Assembly: GCF_017994015.1 (NCBI RefSeq)
Contig: NZ_JAGOLP010000037.1
Coordinates: 1 to 33,923 of the forward strand
Direction: 5' to 3'
Length of the DNA: 33,923 nt
Source: Ferrovibrio sp.
Lineage (GTDB): Bacteria; Pseudomonadota; Alphaproteobacteria; Ferrovibrionales; Ferrovibrionaceae
The position numbers and the translations under genes were made by a program. Position 1 is the first letter of the stretch, and every line of letters begins with the position of its first letter. This document shows positions 10,681 to 20,168 of this stretch, piece by piece. The notes under the pieces are model-generated. The model ran no database searches, was not told the DNA's origin, and saw only the letters and a list, made by a program, of their open reading frames with translations.

Positions 10681-11994
10681 TTGACCGAGCCAACCGATAG
10701 CCCGGCCGATCCGAAAGGCGCCGGCCGGGCGCTGGTCATTCACCCCGTTCTGAAGGGCGCCAGCCCGGAGAAACGCCAGCCGGAAGCCCGGTTGGCGGAG
10801 GCCGTTGGCTTGACCCGCGCCATCGATCTGGATGTGCAGCATGCCGAGGTGGTGAATGTTTCCGCCTGGCGTCCAGGCACCCTGATCGGCCCCGGCAAGG
10901 TGGAGGAACTGGCGCAGTATATCCACGATAATCCGGTGGATGTGGTGGTGGTGGATGCCGCCGTCACGCCGGTGCAGCAGCGCAACCTGGAGCGTGGCCT
11001 GAAGGCCAAGGTGATTGATCGCACCGGCCTGATCCTGGAGATTTTTGGCGCCCGCGCGCGCACCCGCGAGGGCCGCTTGCAGGTGGAACTGGCGCATCTG
11101 ACCTATCAGCGGTCACGCCTGGTGCGGTCGTGGACCCATCTTGAGCGTCAGCGTGGCGGCTTCGGCTTCCTCGGCGGCCCTGGCGAAAGCCAGCTTGAAA
11201 TGGATCGCCGCATCATCGGCGACCGCATTGTGCGCATCAAGGCCGAACTGGAGCATGTGGTCACCACGCGCGGCCTGCATCGCCGGGCGCGGCAGAAGGT
11301 GCCATATCCGGTGGTCGCCCTTGTGGGCTATACCAATGCCGGCAAATCGACATTGTTCAACCGGCTGACCAAGGCGGATGTGTTTGCCAAGGATTTGCTG
11401 TTTGCCACGCTGGATCCCACCATGCGCGTGGTCAAGCTGCCATCCGGCCGCCGGGTGATCCTGTCGGATACGGTGGGCTTCATTTCCGATCTGCCGACCC
11501 ATCTGGTGGCCGCCTTCCGTGCCACGCTGGAAGAGGTGATCGCCGCCGATCTGGTGCTGCATGTGCGCGACATGGCGCATCCCGATTGGGCGGCGCAGGG
11601 CAGCGATGTGGATGCGGTGCTGGCCTCGCTTGGCATCAATGCCACGTCGGGCCACAAGCTGTTGCAGGCCTGGAACAAGATCGACCAGCTGGATGCCGAG
11701 GGCCGCGAGGCGTTGCTCAACCAGGCCGACCGGCAGGACGATGTGGTGGCGATTTCGGCCCTGGATGGCAGCGGTTGCGAAGCCCTTCTGGCGCGGATTG
11801 AACAGCGCCTCGGCGACGACCGGGTTAATCTTGACCTGACCCTGCCGGCTGCCGATGGCGCCGCACTGGCCTGGCTGCATCGCCATGGCGAGGTGCGCAG
11901 CCTGAGCGAAAAGGATGGCCTGCTGCATCTGGCAGTCAGTCTCAGCCCGGGCGAGTATGGTCGCTGGCAAAAGCGGCAACAGCAGGGAGCTTGA
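10681..11994 (+). CDS. hflX: Ribosome-associated GTPase HflX
   Basis: GTPase that binds the 50S subunit and rescues or splits stalled ribosomes. The N-terminal HflX domain has the segment RPGTLIGPGKVEEL and, before the G domain, QVELAHLTYQRSRL followed by the glycine-rich GGFGFLGGPGESQLE loop. The G domain shows G1 GYTNAGKSTLFN (about nt 11326-11361), G3 DTVGFISDLP and G4 NKID. The start is uncertain: TTG 10681, four bases after the hfq stop, gives MTEPTDSPADP and 437 residues, near the usual length. ATG 10612 or GTG 10654/10657 are in-frame alternatives that would overlap hfq. No good ribosome site distinguishes them; coupling to hfq translation is plausible. Confidence 0.93.
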   Translation: MTEPTDSPADPKGAGRALVIHPVLKGASPEKRQPEARLAEAVGLTRAIDLDVQHAEVVNVSAWRPGTLIGPGKVEELAQYIHDNPVDVVVVDAAVTPVQQRNLERGLKAKVIDRTGLILEIFGARARTREGRLQVELAHLTYQRSRLVRSWTHLERQRGGFGFLGGPGESQLEMDRRIIGDRIVRIKAELEHVVTTRGLHRRARQKVPYPVVALVGYTNAGKSTLFNRLTKADVFAKDLLFATLDPTMRVVKLPSGRRVILSDTVGFISDLPTHLVAAFRATLEEVIAADLVLHVRDMAHPDWAAQGSDVDAVLASLGINATSGHKLLQAWNKIDQLDAEGREALLNQADRQDDVVAISALDGSGCEALLARIEQRLGDDRVNLDLTLPAADGAALAWLHRHGEVRSLSEKDGLLHLAVSLSPGEYGRWQKRQQQGA

Positions 11995-11995
11995 G

Positions 11996-12817
11996 ATGAT
12001 CGACATGATGGCGGTGAACCGGCTGCTGGTGGATGCGGCGCGGGAAACCATCCTGCCGCATTTCCGCCGCCTCAAGGCCGGCGATATCGATACCAAGGCA
12101 GGGCCGCATGATGTGGTGACGGTGGCCGACAAGGCCGCCGAAGCCTGGCTGACGCCAAAGCTGATGGCCTTGCTGCCGGATTCCGTTGTGGTGGGCGAGG
12201 AAGCAGCCAGTGCCGATGAGACGATCATGGATGCCCTGCGTCGTCCCGGCAGCGCCTGGCTGATTGATCCGGTGGATGGCACCGCCAATTTTGCCGTTGG
12301 CTCGCCGCTTTTTGCCGTGATGGTGACATTGGTGCGCGATGGCGATGCGGTGGCAAGCTGGATTCACGATCCGGTGCGGCATGTCACGGCGATGGCGCGC
12401 CAGGGCCAGGGTGCCTGGATGCTGGAAGCCGATGGCAGCGAGCGCCGCTTCCGCCTGCCCAAGCCGCCCAGTCTGGCGCATATTTCCGGCGCGCCGAATA
12501 TCCGCTATGGCGACCGCGATTTCGCCGCCGGTATCGCGCATCGGCTGGATCGCACCGCCGGTGTGATGATCCTGCGCTGCGCCGGCCAGGAATATCTCGC
12601 CATCGCCGAAGGTCAGATCCATTACGCGGTCTACAATCGCGCTCTGCCATGGGACCATGCCGCCGGCTGCCTGCTGATCTGCGAGGCTGGCGGCGTCGCC
12701 AAACGGCTGGATGGCAGTGCTTATCGCGCCGCTGACAAACCCTGGGGCAGCCCGCTGGTTGCCGCCTGCGGCGATGAGCAATGGAATTGGCTGAAAACGG
12801 GTCTTTTCTCGACCTGA
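11996..12817 (+). CDS. Inositol monophosphatase family protein (SuhB/HisN-like)
   Basis: Mg-dependent, Li-sensitive phosphatase family acting on inositol phosphate, histidinol phosphate, fructose bisphosphate or PAP; the exact substrate cannot be told from sequence. It has 273 residues. Metal-binding motifs are present: GEEA at 67-70, WLIDPVDGTANF at 88-99 and a C-terminal PWDHAAGCLLICEAGG. ATG 11996 lies two bases after the hflX stop and 7 bp after an AGGGAG ribosome site; ATG 12005 and 12008 are in-frame alternatives. It probably shares a transcript with hfq-hflX. Histidinol-phosphatase HisN is one reasonable guess because alphaproteobacteria use this family for that step. Confidence 0.87.
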   Translation: MIDMMAVNRLLVDAARETILPHFRRLKAGDIDTKAGPHDVVTVADKAAEAWLTPKLMALLPDSVVVGEEAASADETIMDALRRPGSAWLIDPVDGTANFAVGSPLFAVMVTLVRDGDAVASWIHDPVRHVTAMARQGQGAWMLEADGSERRFRLPKPPSLAHISGAPNIRYGDRDFAAGIAHRLDRTAGVMILRCAGQEYLAIAEGQIHYAVYNRALPWDHAAGCLLICEAGGVAKRLDGSAYRAADKPWGSPLVAACGDEQWNWLKTGLFST

Positions 12818-12959
12818 TTTGGGGTGCGAAGAAGCCCCCCCCAGCGTTGCCCCTGAGGGGTGGGATATGGTAGCTTCCGAGGCCTGATTCCGCCGCGCCA
12901 GACGTGGTTGAATCGAGGTTGGAATTGTCCTACGCCGCAACCTCCCGGAATTCCCAATA
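12818..12959 (+). promoter_or_regulatory. gyrA leader/intergenic region with hairpins
   Basis: The 142-bp gap before gyrA contains a C-run and a small cccc/gggg hairpin near 12850-12862. Closer to gyrA there is an inverted repeat of 7 bp (gaggttg 12915-12921 and caacctc 12938-12944) ending 15 bases before the GTG start. I see no clear -35/-10 pair. The stem could lie in the gyrA 5' leader, but no function can be assigned. Confidence 0.3.
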
Positions 12960-15701
12960 GTGACCGATCAGCCGCCGCTTCCGCACGATATTCAGCCGAT
13001 CTCCATCGAGCAGGAGATGCAGCGCAGCTATCTCGGCTATGCGATGAGTGTCATCGTCTCACGCGCTCTGCCTGATGCGCGAGATGGCCTCAAGCCGGTG
13101 CATCGCCGCATCCTCTATGCAATGCAGGAAAGCGGCTACACATCCGACAAGCCTTATCGCAAATCGGCCCGCATCGTCGGCGATGTGATGGGTAAGTATC
13201 ACCCGCATGGCGACCAGTCGATCTACGATGCCATGGTGCGCATGGCGCAGCCTTTCTCCATGGGGCTGATGCTGCTGGATGGGCAGGGTAATTTTGGCTC
13301 GATGGACGGCGATCCGCCGGCGGCGATGCGCTACACCGAAATCCGCCTGGCCAAGACCGCAGAAGCCATGCTGGACGATATCGACAAGGATACGGTCGAT
13401 TTCCAGCTTAATTACGATGACAGCACCCGGGAACCCACGGTGCTGCCGGCGCAATTCCCCAATCTGCTGGTGAATGGCGCCAACGGCATCGCCGTTGGCA
13501 TGGCCACCAACATCCCGCCGCATAATCTGGGCGAAGTGGTGGATGCCGCCTGCGCCTATATCGACAATCCGGATATTACGCTGGATCAGTTACTGGATAT
13601 CCTGCCGGCGCCGGATTTTCCCACCGGAGGCATCATCCTGGGCCGCGCCGGGGCCAAGGCGGCGATGTATACCGGGCGTGGCTCGGTGGTGGTGCGTGGC
13701 CGCGCCGTGATCGAGGAAATCCGCAAAGACCGCGAAGCCATCATCATCACGGAAGTGCCCTACCAGGTGAACAAGGCCACCATGGTGGAGAAGATTGCCG
13801 AAGCCGTGCGCTCCAAGCGTATCGAAGGCATTGCCGATCTGCGTGATGAATCCGACCGCGATGGCGTGCGCGTGGTGGTGGAGTTGAAACGCGATGCCAT
13901 GGGCGAGGTGGTGTTGAACCAGCTCTACCGCTTCACGCCGCTGCAAACCTCGTTCGGCGTCAACATGCTGGCGCTGAATGGCGGCAAGCCGGAATTGCTC
14001 AATGTGAAGCAGTTGCTTGGCGCCTTTGTTGATTTCCGCGAGGAAGTGATCTCGCGCCGCACCCGTTTCCTGCTCAACAAGGCGCGTGACCGCGCCCATG
14101 TGTTGGTGGGGCTGGCGATTGCGGTGGCTAATATCGACGAGGTGATTGCGGTGATCCGCGCCGCCCCCGATCCGGCCTCGGCGCGTGAGAAGCTGATGAC
14201 CCGGCTATGGCCGGCCAGCGATGTGGCGTCGATGATTGCGCTGATCGATGATCCCAGCCATCGCGTGGTGGATGGGCATTACCGCCTGTCGGAAACCCAG
14301 GCGCGCGCCATTCTTGATCTGCGTTTGCAGCGCCTGACGGCCCTGGGCCGCGACGAAATCGGCGACGAGATGCAGCAGCTTGCCGTGCAGATCAACGAAT
14401 ATCTCGCCCTGCTGGCGGATCGCAGCAAGCTGATGGCTTTGCTGCGCGGCGAATTGGTGGCAGTGCGGGATCGCTTCTCGGTACCGCGCCGCACCGAAAT
14501 TCAGGATCTCGAATTTGAGGCCGATGCCGAAGACCTGATCCAGCGCGAGGATATGGTGGTGACGGTGAGCCATGCCGGCTACGTCAAGCGCACGCCGCTT
14601 TCCACCTATCGCACGCAGAAGCGTGGTGGCAAGGGCCGCTCGGGCATGGCCACCAAGGAAGAGGATTTTGTCACCGAGCTGTTCGTGGCCAACACGCATC
14701 AGCCGGTGCTGTTCTTCTCCAATATCGGCCGCGTCTACAAGATGAAAATCTACCGCCTGCCGATAGGCAACCCGCAATCGCGCGGCAAGGCTTTCGTCAA
14801 CCTGCTGCCGCTTTCGGAAGGCGAGAAGATCGCCGTGGTGATGCCGTTGCCGGAGGATGAGGCAAGCTGGGGCAATCTGCATGTCGCCTTTGCCACCGCC
14901 AAAGGCTATGTGCGGCGCAACGATCTGTCGGATTTTGTCTCGATCAATGCCGGCGGCAAGATCGCGATGAAGTTCGAGGGCGAGGATGCCGACGACCAAT
15001 TGGTGGCGGTGCGGTCCTGTTCAGACCAGGATGATATCCTGCTGGCCAGCCATCAGGGCAAGTGTATCCGTTTCCCGGTTTCGGATGTGCGCAGTTTCCA
15101 GAGCCGTTCCTCCACCGGCGTGCGCGGCATGAAGCTGGCCGATGGCGACCGCGTGATCTCGATGTCGATCCTGCGCCATGTCGACGTGACCGCCGAGGAG
15201 CGTGAGGCTTATGGCCGCCGCAAATCGGCGCTGGAGCGTATCGAAGCCGGCGAAAGCGGCGTGGAATTGCCGAGCGAAATGTCGGCCGAGCGTTTCACCG
15301 CCTTGCAGGCTGCCGAGCAGGTGTTGCTGACCGTTACCGAAAAGGGCTATGGCAAGCGCAGTTCGGCCTATGAATACCGCGTTACTGGCCGTGGCGGCTC
15401 GGGCATCATCAATATCGAGACCACGGCGAAGAATGGCGATGTGGCTGCCACCTTCCCGGTGGAGCATGGCGACCAGATCATGCTGGTGACCGATGGTGGC
15501 CAGTTGATCCGCTGCCCGGTGGACGATATCCGCATTGCCGGGCGCAACACCCAGGGCGTCATCATCTTCAAACTCGCGGAAGGCGAGAAGGTGGCGTCGG
15601 TTGCACATCTGACCGATAATGGCCAGGCCGATGAAGGCGGTGGTGACGATGGTGACGCGGGTGATGCGGCGCCAGGGGGAGAAGAGGGAAGCGACGCATG
15701 A
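12960..15701 (+). CDS. gyrA: DNA gyrase subunit A
   Basis: Type IIA topoisomerase subunit that cuts and rejoins DNA to introduce negative supercoils. Its 913 residues are slightly longer than E. coli GyrA. The catalytic tyrosine is Y125 in [10 protein letters not shown], equivalent to E. coli Y122. The quinolone-resistance region reads [17 protein letters not shown], placing Q86 at the E. coli S83 position and D90 at the D87 position. The C-terminal beta-pinwheel has the GyrA box QKRGGKG at 553-559, which distinguishes it from ParC. The protein ends in a 25-residue acidic Gly/Asp tail. The start is GTG 12960 (MTDQPPLP); the ribosome site is weak. coaD overlaps its stop. Confidence 0.97.
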   Translation: MTDQPPLPHDIQPISIEQEMQRSYLGYAMSVIVSRALPDARDGLKPVHRRILYAMQESGYTSDKPYRKSARIVGDVMGKYHPHGDQSIYDAMVRMAQPFSMGLMLLDGQGNFGSMDGDPPAAMRYTEIRLAKTAEAMLDDIDKDTVDFQLNYDDSTREPTVLPAQFPNLLVNGANGIAVGMATNIPPHNLGEVVDAACAYIDNPDITLDQLLDILPAPDFPTGGIILGRAGAKAAMYTGRGSVVVRGRAVIEEIRKDREAIIITEVPYQVNKATMVEKIAEAVRSKRIEGIADLRDESDRDGVRVVVELKRDAMGEVVLNQLYRFTPLQTSFGVNMLALNGGKPELLNVKQLLGAFVDFREEVISRRTRFLLNKARDRAHVLVGLAIAVANIDEVIAVIRAAPDPASAREKLMTRLWPASDVASMIALIDDPSHRVVDGHYRLSETQARAILDLRLQRLTALGRDEIGDEMQQLAVQINEYLALLADRSKLMALLRGELVAVRDRFSVPRRTEIQDLEFEADAEDLIQREDMVVTVSHAGYVKRTPLSTYRTQKRGGKGRSGMATKEEDFVTELFVANTHQPVLFFSNIGRVYKMKIYRLPIGNPQSRGKAFVNLLPLSEGEKIAVVMPLPEDEASWGNLHVAFATAKGYVRRNDLSDFVSINAGGKIAMKFEGEDADDQLVAVRSCSDQDDILLASHQGKCIRFPVSDVRSFQSRSSTGVRGMKLADGDRVISMSILRHVDVTAEEREAYGRRKSALERIEAGESGVELPSEMSAERFTALQAAEQVLLTVTEKGYGKRSSAYEYRVTGRGGSGIINIETTAKNGDVAATFPVEHGDQIMLVTDGGQLIRCPVDDIRIAGRNTQGVIIFKLAEGEKVASVAHLTDNGQADEGGGDDGDAGDAAPGGEEGSDA

Positions 15702-16222
15702 GCAAGACCCGTATCGGGCTGTATCCGGGCACGTTTGACCCGGTGACCAAGGGGCATTACGACATCATCAAGCGCGCCGCCAAGCTGGTGGACAAACTGG
15801 TGGTGGGCGTGGCGGTGAATGCCGGCAAGGGGCCGCTTTTCTCGCTTGAGGAGCGCGTTGCCATGGTGCGCGAGGAAATCGGGCCGTTAATGCCCGGTGC
15901 CACTGAATTTGAGGTCAAGCCGTTTTCCAACCTGCTGATGCATTTTGCCATGGATATCGGCGCGGCAGTGATCATCCGCGGCCTGCGCGCGGTGTCGGAT
16001 TTTGAATATGAATTCCAGATGGTGGGCATGAATGCCCGGCTCAATTCCGAGATTGAGACCGTGTTCCTGATGGCATCCGACAACCACCAGTTCATCGCCT
16101 CGCGCCTGGTGAAGGAAATCGGCATTCTGGGCGGCGATGTGGCGCCGTTTGTGTCGCCGCGTGTGGCCGAGCGGCTGCTGACCCGGGTGGCGGCGGTGAA
16201 AGCGGCGGAGAAGCCGGAATGA
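15698..16222 (+). CDS. coaD: Phosphopantetheine adenylyltransferase CoaD
   Basis: Transfers AMP from ATP to 4'-phosphopantetheine, the penultimate step of coenzyme A synthesis. Its 174 residues match the family. The nucleotidyltransferase motif is at the N-terminus ([18 protein letters not shown], with the TxGH histidine), and the substrate region [17 protein letters not shown] lies near residues 88-105. The C-terminal SRLVKEI segment is typical of CoaD. It overlaps gyrA and the following cyclophilin by 4-bp ATGA junctions, so these three are likely translated as a coupled group. Confidence 0.96.
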   Translation: MSKTRIGLYPGTFDPVTKGHYDIIKRAAKLVDKLVVGVAVNAGKGPLFSLEERVAMVREEIGPLMPGATEFEVKPFSNLLMHFAMDIGAAVIIRGLRAVSDFEYEFQMVGMNARLNSEIETVFLMASDNHQFIASRLVKEIGILGGDVAPFVSPRVAERLLTRVAAVKAAEKPE

Positions 16223-16782
16223 TACGCCGCAGCTTTCTGAACCGCTCCCTGGCCCTGCTGGCCGCCCTGCCGTTTGCCAATCTGCCCTTTGCCGCCAAGG
16301 CCCAGGCGACCGATCCGGAAAACACGTTGTTCATGGAACTGGAATGGGGCCGGGTGGTGATTGCCATGCGGCCCGATCTGGCGCCCCGGCATGTGGCGCG
16401 GATCAAGGAACTGACCCGCAAGGGCTTTTATGATGGCGTTGTGTTCCATCGCGTGATTCGCGGCTTTATGGCGCAGACTGGCGACCCCACCGGCACCGGC
16501 GGCGGCGGTTCGGGCCAGAAGCTAATGGCCGAATTCAACAACGAACGCCATGTGCGCGGCACGGTTTCGATGGCTCGCACCAACGATCCGAACAGTGCCG
16601 ACAGCCAGTTTTTCATCTGCCTGGATGCCGCGCCGCATCTCGACCGGCAATATACCGCCTGGGGCAAGGTGGTTTCGGGTATGGAATTTGTTGACAACAT
16701 CAAGAAGGGGGCGCCGGGCAGTGGCCAGGTCAGCAACCCTGACAAGATTATTCGGATGCGCGTAGCCGCCGACGTGAAATAA
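16219..16782 (+). CDS. ppiA: Exported cyclophilin-type peptidyl-prolyl cis-trans isomerase (PpiA-like)
   Basis: Periplasmic proline isomerase. It has 187 residues with an N-terminal signal sequence ([20 protein letters not shown], predicted cleavage after AKAQA near residue 30). The n-region RRSFLN resembles the twin-arginine export motif, so Tat rather than Sec export is possible. The cyclophilin core keeps the catalytic arginine, phenylalanine and glutamine in FHRVIRGFMAQTGDP and the tryptophan in YTAWGKV. It is a tandem paralogue of the cytosolic copy 12 bp downstream, with the same core but a different N-terminus. It starts inside the coaD stop (ATGA). Confidence 0.92.
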   Translation: MIRRSFLNRSLALLAALPFANLPFAAKAQATDPENTLFMELEWGRVVIAMRPDLAPRHVARIKELTRKGFYDGVVFHRVIRGFMAQTGDPTGTGGGGSGQKLMAEFNNERHVRGTVSMARTNDPNSADSQFFICLDAAPHLDRQYTAWGKVVSGMEFVDNIKKGAPGSGQVSNPDKIIRMRVAADVK

Positions 16783-16794
16783 AAGGAACCCCTT

Positions 16795-17274
16795 ATGAGC
16801 GCCGATCTCGAAAACACCCTCTATCTCGAACTCAAGGGCGGCCGCGTCACCATCGCGCTCAAGCCCGATCTGGCGCCCAAGCATGTGGCACGGATCAAGG
16901 AACTGGCCCGTCTGCATTTTTATGATGGCCTCAAATTCCACCGGGTGATCGAGGGTTTTATGGCGCAGACCGGCTGCCCAAAAGGCACCGGCACCGGCGG
17001 CTCGGGGCAAAATCTGAAAGCCGAATTCAATGATGCACCGCATATGCGCGGTACCTGCTCGATGGCCCGCGCGCAGCATCCGGATAGCGCCGACAGCCAG
17101 TTCTTCATCTGCTTCGATGATGCCCGTTTCCTGGATGGTCAATATACCGTCTGGGGTCAGGTGACCGAGGGCATGGAATTTGTCGACGGCATCAAGCGCG
17201 GCAGCCAGCGCGATAATGGCGCGGTGACCGATCCGGACAAGATCGTCAGCCTGCGCGTTGCCGCCGACGTCTGA
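16795..17274 (+). CDS. ppiB: Cytosolic cyclophilin-type peptidyl-prolyl cis-trans isomerase (PpiB-like)
   Basis: Catalyses cis-trans isomerisation of Xaa-Pro bonds. It has 159 residues and no signal sequence. The active-site segment [19 protein letters not shown] keeps the Arg, Phe and Gln, and [23 protein letters not shown] contains the Trp of the substrate pocket. AAAGGAA upstream of ATG 16795 serves as ribosome site. Close similarity to the gene immediately before it shows a tandem duplication that split into exported and cytosolic forms. Confidence 0.94.
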   Translation: MSADLENTLYLELKGGRVTIALKPDLAPKHVARIKELARLHFYDGLKFHRVIEGFMAQTGCPKGTGTGGSGQNLKAEFNDAPHMRGTCSMARAQHPDSADSQFFICFDDARFLDGQYTVWGQVTEGMEFVDGIKRGSQRDNGAVTDPDKIVSLRVAADV

Positions 17275-17303
17275 TCAATCCAGGGCCACGCGGCCCGGCC
17301 AAA

Positions 17304-18350
17304 ATGCTGGTAGATGATTTTGACTTCGCCCTGCCGGCGCATCTGGTCGCCGAGCGGCCAGCCGTGCCGCGAGATGCCGCGCGCCTGCTGCTGTGGCCGG
17401 GTGACGGCGCCGAGCATAGCGTGCGCGATCTGCCCGATCTGCTGCGGCCGGGCGATCTGCTGGTATTCAACGATACCAAGGTGATTCCGGCGCGGCTCTA
17501 TGGCCGGCGCGAGCGCGAGCCTTTTGTGGCTGCCGAAGCCCTGTTGCTGAAAGCCCTGGGCGGGCGGCTATGGTCGGTCATGGCCAAGCCGGCGCGGCGT
17601 TTCAAGCCGGGCGATGCGCTGCTGTTCGAGGGCGGCTTGCGCGCCGAGGTGGCCGAGAAGGGTGCGGGCGTGGATGGCCTGGTGCTGCGCTTCGACCGCG
17701 ATGATGCCGCCGTGCTGGCCGCGCTGGAGCAGAGCGGCGCCATGCCTCTGCCGCCCTATATCGTGGCGCAGCGCCGTGCCGATGCCCGCGACCGCGAGGA
17801 TTATCAGACCGTCTATGCCGCCCGTGCCGGCGCCATCGCAGCGCCCACGGCGGGTTTGCATTTCACGCCAGAGCTGCTTGCGGCCCTGGCGGCGCGTGGC
17901 ATTGCCCAGGCGAGTGTCACCCTGCATGTCGGCGCCGGCACCTTCCTGCCGGTGAAAGCCGAGCGGGTGGCCGAGCATCGTATGCATGCCGAATGGGGCG
18001 AGGTAAGCCCGGCCACGGCAGCGGCAATTGCCAAGACCCGGGCGGTGGGCGGCCGTGTTGTGGCGGTTGGCACCACCAGCCTGCGCCTGCTGGAAACCGC
18101 AGCACGCGAAAGCGGCGATGTCGTGGCTTGGAGCGGCGACACCGATATTTTCATCACGCCGGGCTTCCAGTTCCGCGCCGTGGATGTGCTGATGACCAAT
18201 TTCCACCTGCCGCGCTCCACCCTGGTGATGCTGGTGGCGGCTTTCATCGGCTGGCCCGAACAGCGCGCGCTGTATGCCCGCGCCATTGCCGAGGGCTATC
18301 GTTTCTATTCCTATGGCGATTCGTCGCTGCTGTTCCGGAACCCGTCATGA
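17304..18350 (+). CDS. queA: S-adenosylmethionine:tRNA ribosyltransferase-isomerase QueA
   Basis: Adds the cyclopentenediol precursor to preQ1 in tRNA, using the ribosyl part of S-adenosylmethionine, to make epoxyqueuosine. Its 348 residues fit the family. Recognisable motifs are [15 protein letters not shown] near the N-terminus, [14 protein letters not shown] near residues 51-64, [14 protein letters not shown] near 175-188, HVGAGTF, and the terminal [10 protein letters not shown]. It overlaps tgt by an ATGA junction, giving the usual queA-tgt order. Confidence 0.97.
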   Translation: MLVDDFDFALPAHLVAERPAVPRDAARLLLWPGDGAEHSVRDLPDLLRPGDLLVFNDTKVIPARLYGRREREPFVAAEALLLKALGGRLWSVMAKPARRFKPGDALLFEGGLRAEVAEKGAGVDGLVLRFDRDDAAVLAALEQSGAMPLPPYIVAQRRADARDREDYQTVYAARAGAIAAPTAGLHFTPELLAALAARGIAQASVTLHVGAGTFLPVKAERVAEHRMHAEWGEVSPATAAAIAKTRAVGGRVVAVGTTSLRLLETAARESGDVVAWSGDTDIFITPGFQFRAVDVLMTNFHLPRSTLVMLVAAFIGWPEQRALYARAIAEGYRFYSYGDSSLLFRNPS

Positions 18351-19471
18351 GCCTGAATTTTTCCGTCCTTGCCCAAGATGGCGCGGCCCGGCTGGGCAAG
18401 CTGGATACCGCACATGGCGTTATCGACACGCCGGTTTTTATGCCGGTGGGCACCGCTGCCACGGTGAAGGCGATGACACCGGCGGCAGTGGCTGCCACCG
18501 GGGCGCAGATCATCCTTGGCAACACTTACCATCTCATGCTGCGGCCAGGCGCCGAGCGCGTCGCGAAGCTGGGCGGCCTGCATAAATTCATGCATTGGCC
18601 GGGGCCGATCCTGACCGATTCCGGTGGCTTCCAGGTCATGTCGCTGGGGCAGTTATCGAAGGTCACAGAACGCGGCGTGGCGTTCCAGTCGCATATCGAT
18701 GGCGCAAAATATGATCTGACGCCGGAACGCTCGGTTGAGATTCAGGATTTGCTCGACGCCACCATCACCATGCAGCTTGATGAATGCGTGGCCTATCCAG
18801 CGGAAGCCAAGCGCGCCGCCGATGCCATGCGGCTGTCCCTGCGCTGGGCCGAACGCTGCAAGGCGGCGTTCCGCGACCGGGCGGGCTATGGCCTGTTCGG
18901 CATTGTGCAAGGCAGCACCTTTGCCGATTTGCGCGCCGAGTCTGCGGCTGGTCTGCAAGCCATCGGCTTTGATGGTTATGCCATTGGCGGCTTGGCCGTG
19001 GGCGAGCCGCAGGAAGCCATGTTTGAAACGCTGGATCATACCGTGCCGCATCTGACGCCGGATCGGCCGCGTTATCTGATGGGCGTGGGCAAACCCTCCG
19101 ACCTGGTGGGGGCGGTGCTGCGCGGCGTGGATATGTTCGATTGTGTGCTGCCAACCCGCTCCGGCCGCACCGGCCAGGCCTTCACCCGGCGCGGCACGGT
19201 GAATATCCGCAATGCCCGCCATGCCGAAGACCCGCGCCCGCTCGATGAAGAATGCCGCTGCCCGGCCTGCACCCATCACAGCCGCGCCTATCTGCATCAT
19301 CTGGTGCGCTCAAACGAAATTCTCGGCAGCGTGCTGATGACCTGGCATAACCTGACCTATTTCCAGGATCTGATGGCCGGCATGCGCGCCGCCATCGGCG
19401 CCGGCCGCTTGCAGGCTTTTGCCGCCGATTTTGCTGCCGGCCAAGCCTTGGGCGATATAGACCCGCTGTGA
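18347..19471 (+). CDS. tgt: Queuine/preQ1 tRNA-ribosyltransferase (tRNA-guanine transglycosylase)
   Basis: Exchanges guanine 34 for preQ1 in tRNAs with GUN anticodons. It has 374 residues from ATG 18347, which overlaps the queA stop. The catalytic aspartate region [13 protein letters not shown], the second aspartate in [15 protein letters not shown] and the zinc site [17 protein letters not shown] (nt about 19256-19306) are all present. The last 51 bp of the gene (19421-19471) are repeated at 20941-20991 with two base changes, so this gene's 3' end forms the left boundary of the duplicated accessory segment. The left copy is the one attached to a complete tgt. Confidence 0.97.
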   Translation: MSLNFSVLAQDGAARLGKLDTAHGVIDTPVFMPVGTAATVKAMTPAAVAATGAQIILGNTYHLMLRPGAERVAKLGGLHKFMHWPGPILTDSGGFQVMSLGQLSKVTERGVAFQSHIDGAKYDLTPERSVEIQDLLDATITMQLDECVAYPAEAKRAADAMRLSLRWAERCKAAFRDRAGYGLFGIVQGSTFADLRAESAAGLQAIGFDGYAIGGLAVGEPQEAMFETLDHTVPHLTPDRPRYLMGVGKPSDLVGAVLRGVDMFDCVLPTRSGRTGQAFTRRGTVNIRNARHAEDPRPLDEECRCPACTHHSRAYLHHLVRSNEILGSVLMTWHNLTYFQDLMAGMRAAIGAGRLQAFAADFAAGQALGDIDPL

Positions 19472-19580
19472 CATGGACAAGCTAAAGCGCCATGCCAGGG
19501 TGTTCGGTATCGCGCTGATTTTCGCCATGCTGGCCTATGGCCTGGCGCATCTGGCGGTGTGGCTGACCCGGCATTGGTGG
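19421..19580 (+). repeat. Left copy of 160-bp direct repeat (tgt 3' end plus small ORF)
   Basis: Matches 20941-21100 over 160 bp with three substitutions (19444 a/g, 19446 c/g and 19520 t/c) and no gaps; the copies start exactly 1,520 bp apart. It covers the last 17 codons of tgt including the stop, and 36 codons of the 37-residue membrane peptide gene. Similarity ends sharply at ...cattggtgg on the right side of each copy. Confidence 0.97.
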
Positions 19581-19586
19581 AATTGA
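19473..19586 (+). CDS. 37-residue single-pass membrane peptide, unrecognised
   Basis: ATG 19473 follows the tgt stop by one base, so it is probably expressed by translational coupling with tgt. The product starts MDKLKRHARVFG (basic), then has a hydrophobic stretch IALIFAMLAYGLAHLAVWL and ends TRHWWN. This basic-hydrophobic-Trp pattern suggests a small inner-membrane protein with its N-terminus inside. A second copy at 20993 encodes the same first 36 residues with a single synonymous change, which supports it being a real gene. I do not recognise a family. Confidence 0.6.
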   Translation: MDKLKRHARVFGIALIFAMLAYGLAHLAVWLTRHWWN

Positions 19587-19592
19587 AAGCGC

Positions 19593-20168
19593 TCAACTGC
19601 CGGCCTTGCCGCGATATGGCAGCCGGGGCATTTCAGGGCCATAAAGTTGGGCCACCAGCAGGCGGTTGATCTCGCGGCCCGTTGTTGGCGCCAGCGGCAA
19701 CAGCAGGTAATCCACCGGATAGCGCCGCCCTTCGAAGCTGCGTTCGGCCTGTATTTGCACAGGCTGGAGTGACTCGACGGCCAAGCGGCATGCTTCCGGC
19801 CCGGTGCTGGCAACAACCTGGTCTTCATGCTCATGCATCCAGATGCCCGTGTGGTCGCGTCCCCGCCGGGCAACCAGATCGGTACCGATCAGCCGGTAAT
19901 TGAAGCGCAGCATGCCGTCGGCATCACGTGCCACGCCAATAATAATCAGGCTGCCAAGCAGGTAGTTGAGCTTTATCGGGTCGGCAAAGCTCGAGGCAGG
20001 CAAGCCGCCCTGGGATGCAGCCAATCGCCACTCTGTCAGCAGCCGCTGCAAAAGTGGATGCTTCACCGGCTCGTCGGCAGTAAGCAGGCCATATTTTGGA
20101 TTGATTATGCCATTCCCCGGCATGCCGCGGTTCCGGTGCAGCCTCACTGTTGGAAAAAGCCTATCCAC
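19593..20168 (-). CDS. PAS domain-containing protein (PAS_5 type), unknown role
   Basis: About 191 residues from GTG 20168, or 176 from ATG 20123, which gives MPGNGIINPKYG. The body has the features of the alphaproteobacterial PAS_5 family: a PLLQRLLTEWRLA helix, the SFADPIKLNYLLGSLIIIGV segment, then FNYRLIGTDLVARRGRDHTG, closely resembling the usual FRYRLVGT...GRD.TG signature. No kinase, cyclase or DNA-binding domain is attached, so it is a stand-alone sensor or adaptor. It is convergent with the small membrane peptide gene (6-bp gap) and lies inside the segment bracketed by the 160-bp repeats. Base composition resembles the neighbouring chromosome. Confidence 0.75.
   Translation of the reverse strand: MDRLFPTVRLHRNRGMPGNGIINPKYGLLTADEPVKHPLLQRLLTEWRLAASQGGLPASSFADPIKLNYLLGSLIIIGVARDADGMLRFNYRLIGTDLVARRGRDHTGIWMHEHEDQVVASTGPEACRLAVESLQPVQIQAERSFEGRRYPVDYLLLPLAPTTGREINRLLVAQLYGPEMPRLPYRGKAGS

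Noticed and set aside
17993..18346. Upstream extension of tgt into queA
   Set aside because: The frame is open but the extension is out-of-frame queA sequence; ATG 18347 overlapping the queA stop gives the normal Tgt N-terminus.
19593..20168. PAS gene as a transposase or integrase remnant explaining the direct repeats
   Set aside because: The product clearly matches PAS_5-type PAS proteins; no DDE, tyrosine-recombinase or serine-recombinase motif is seen on either strand of the segment.
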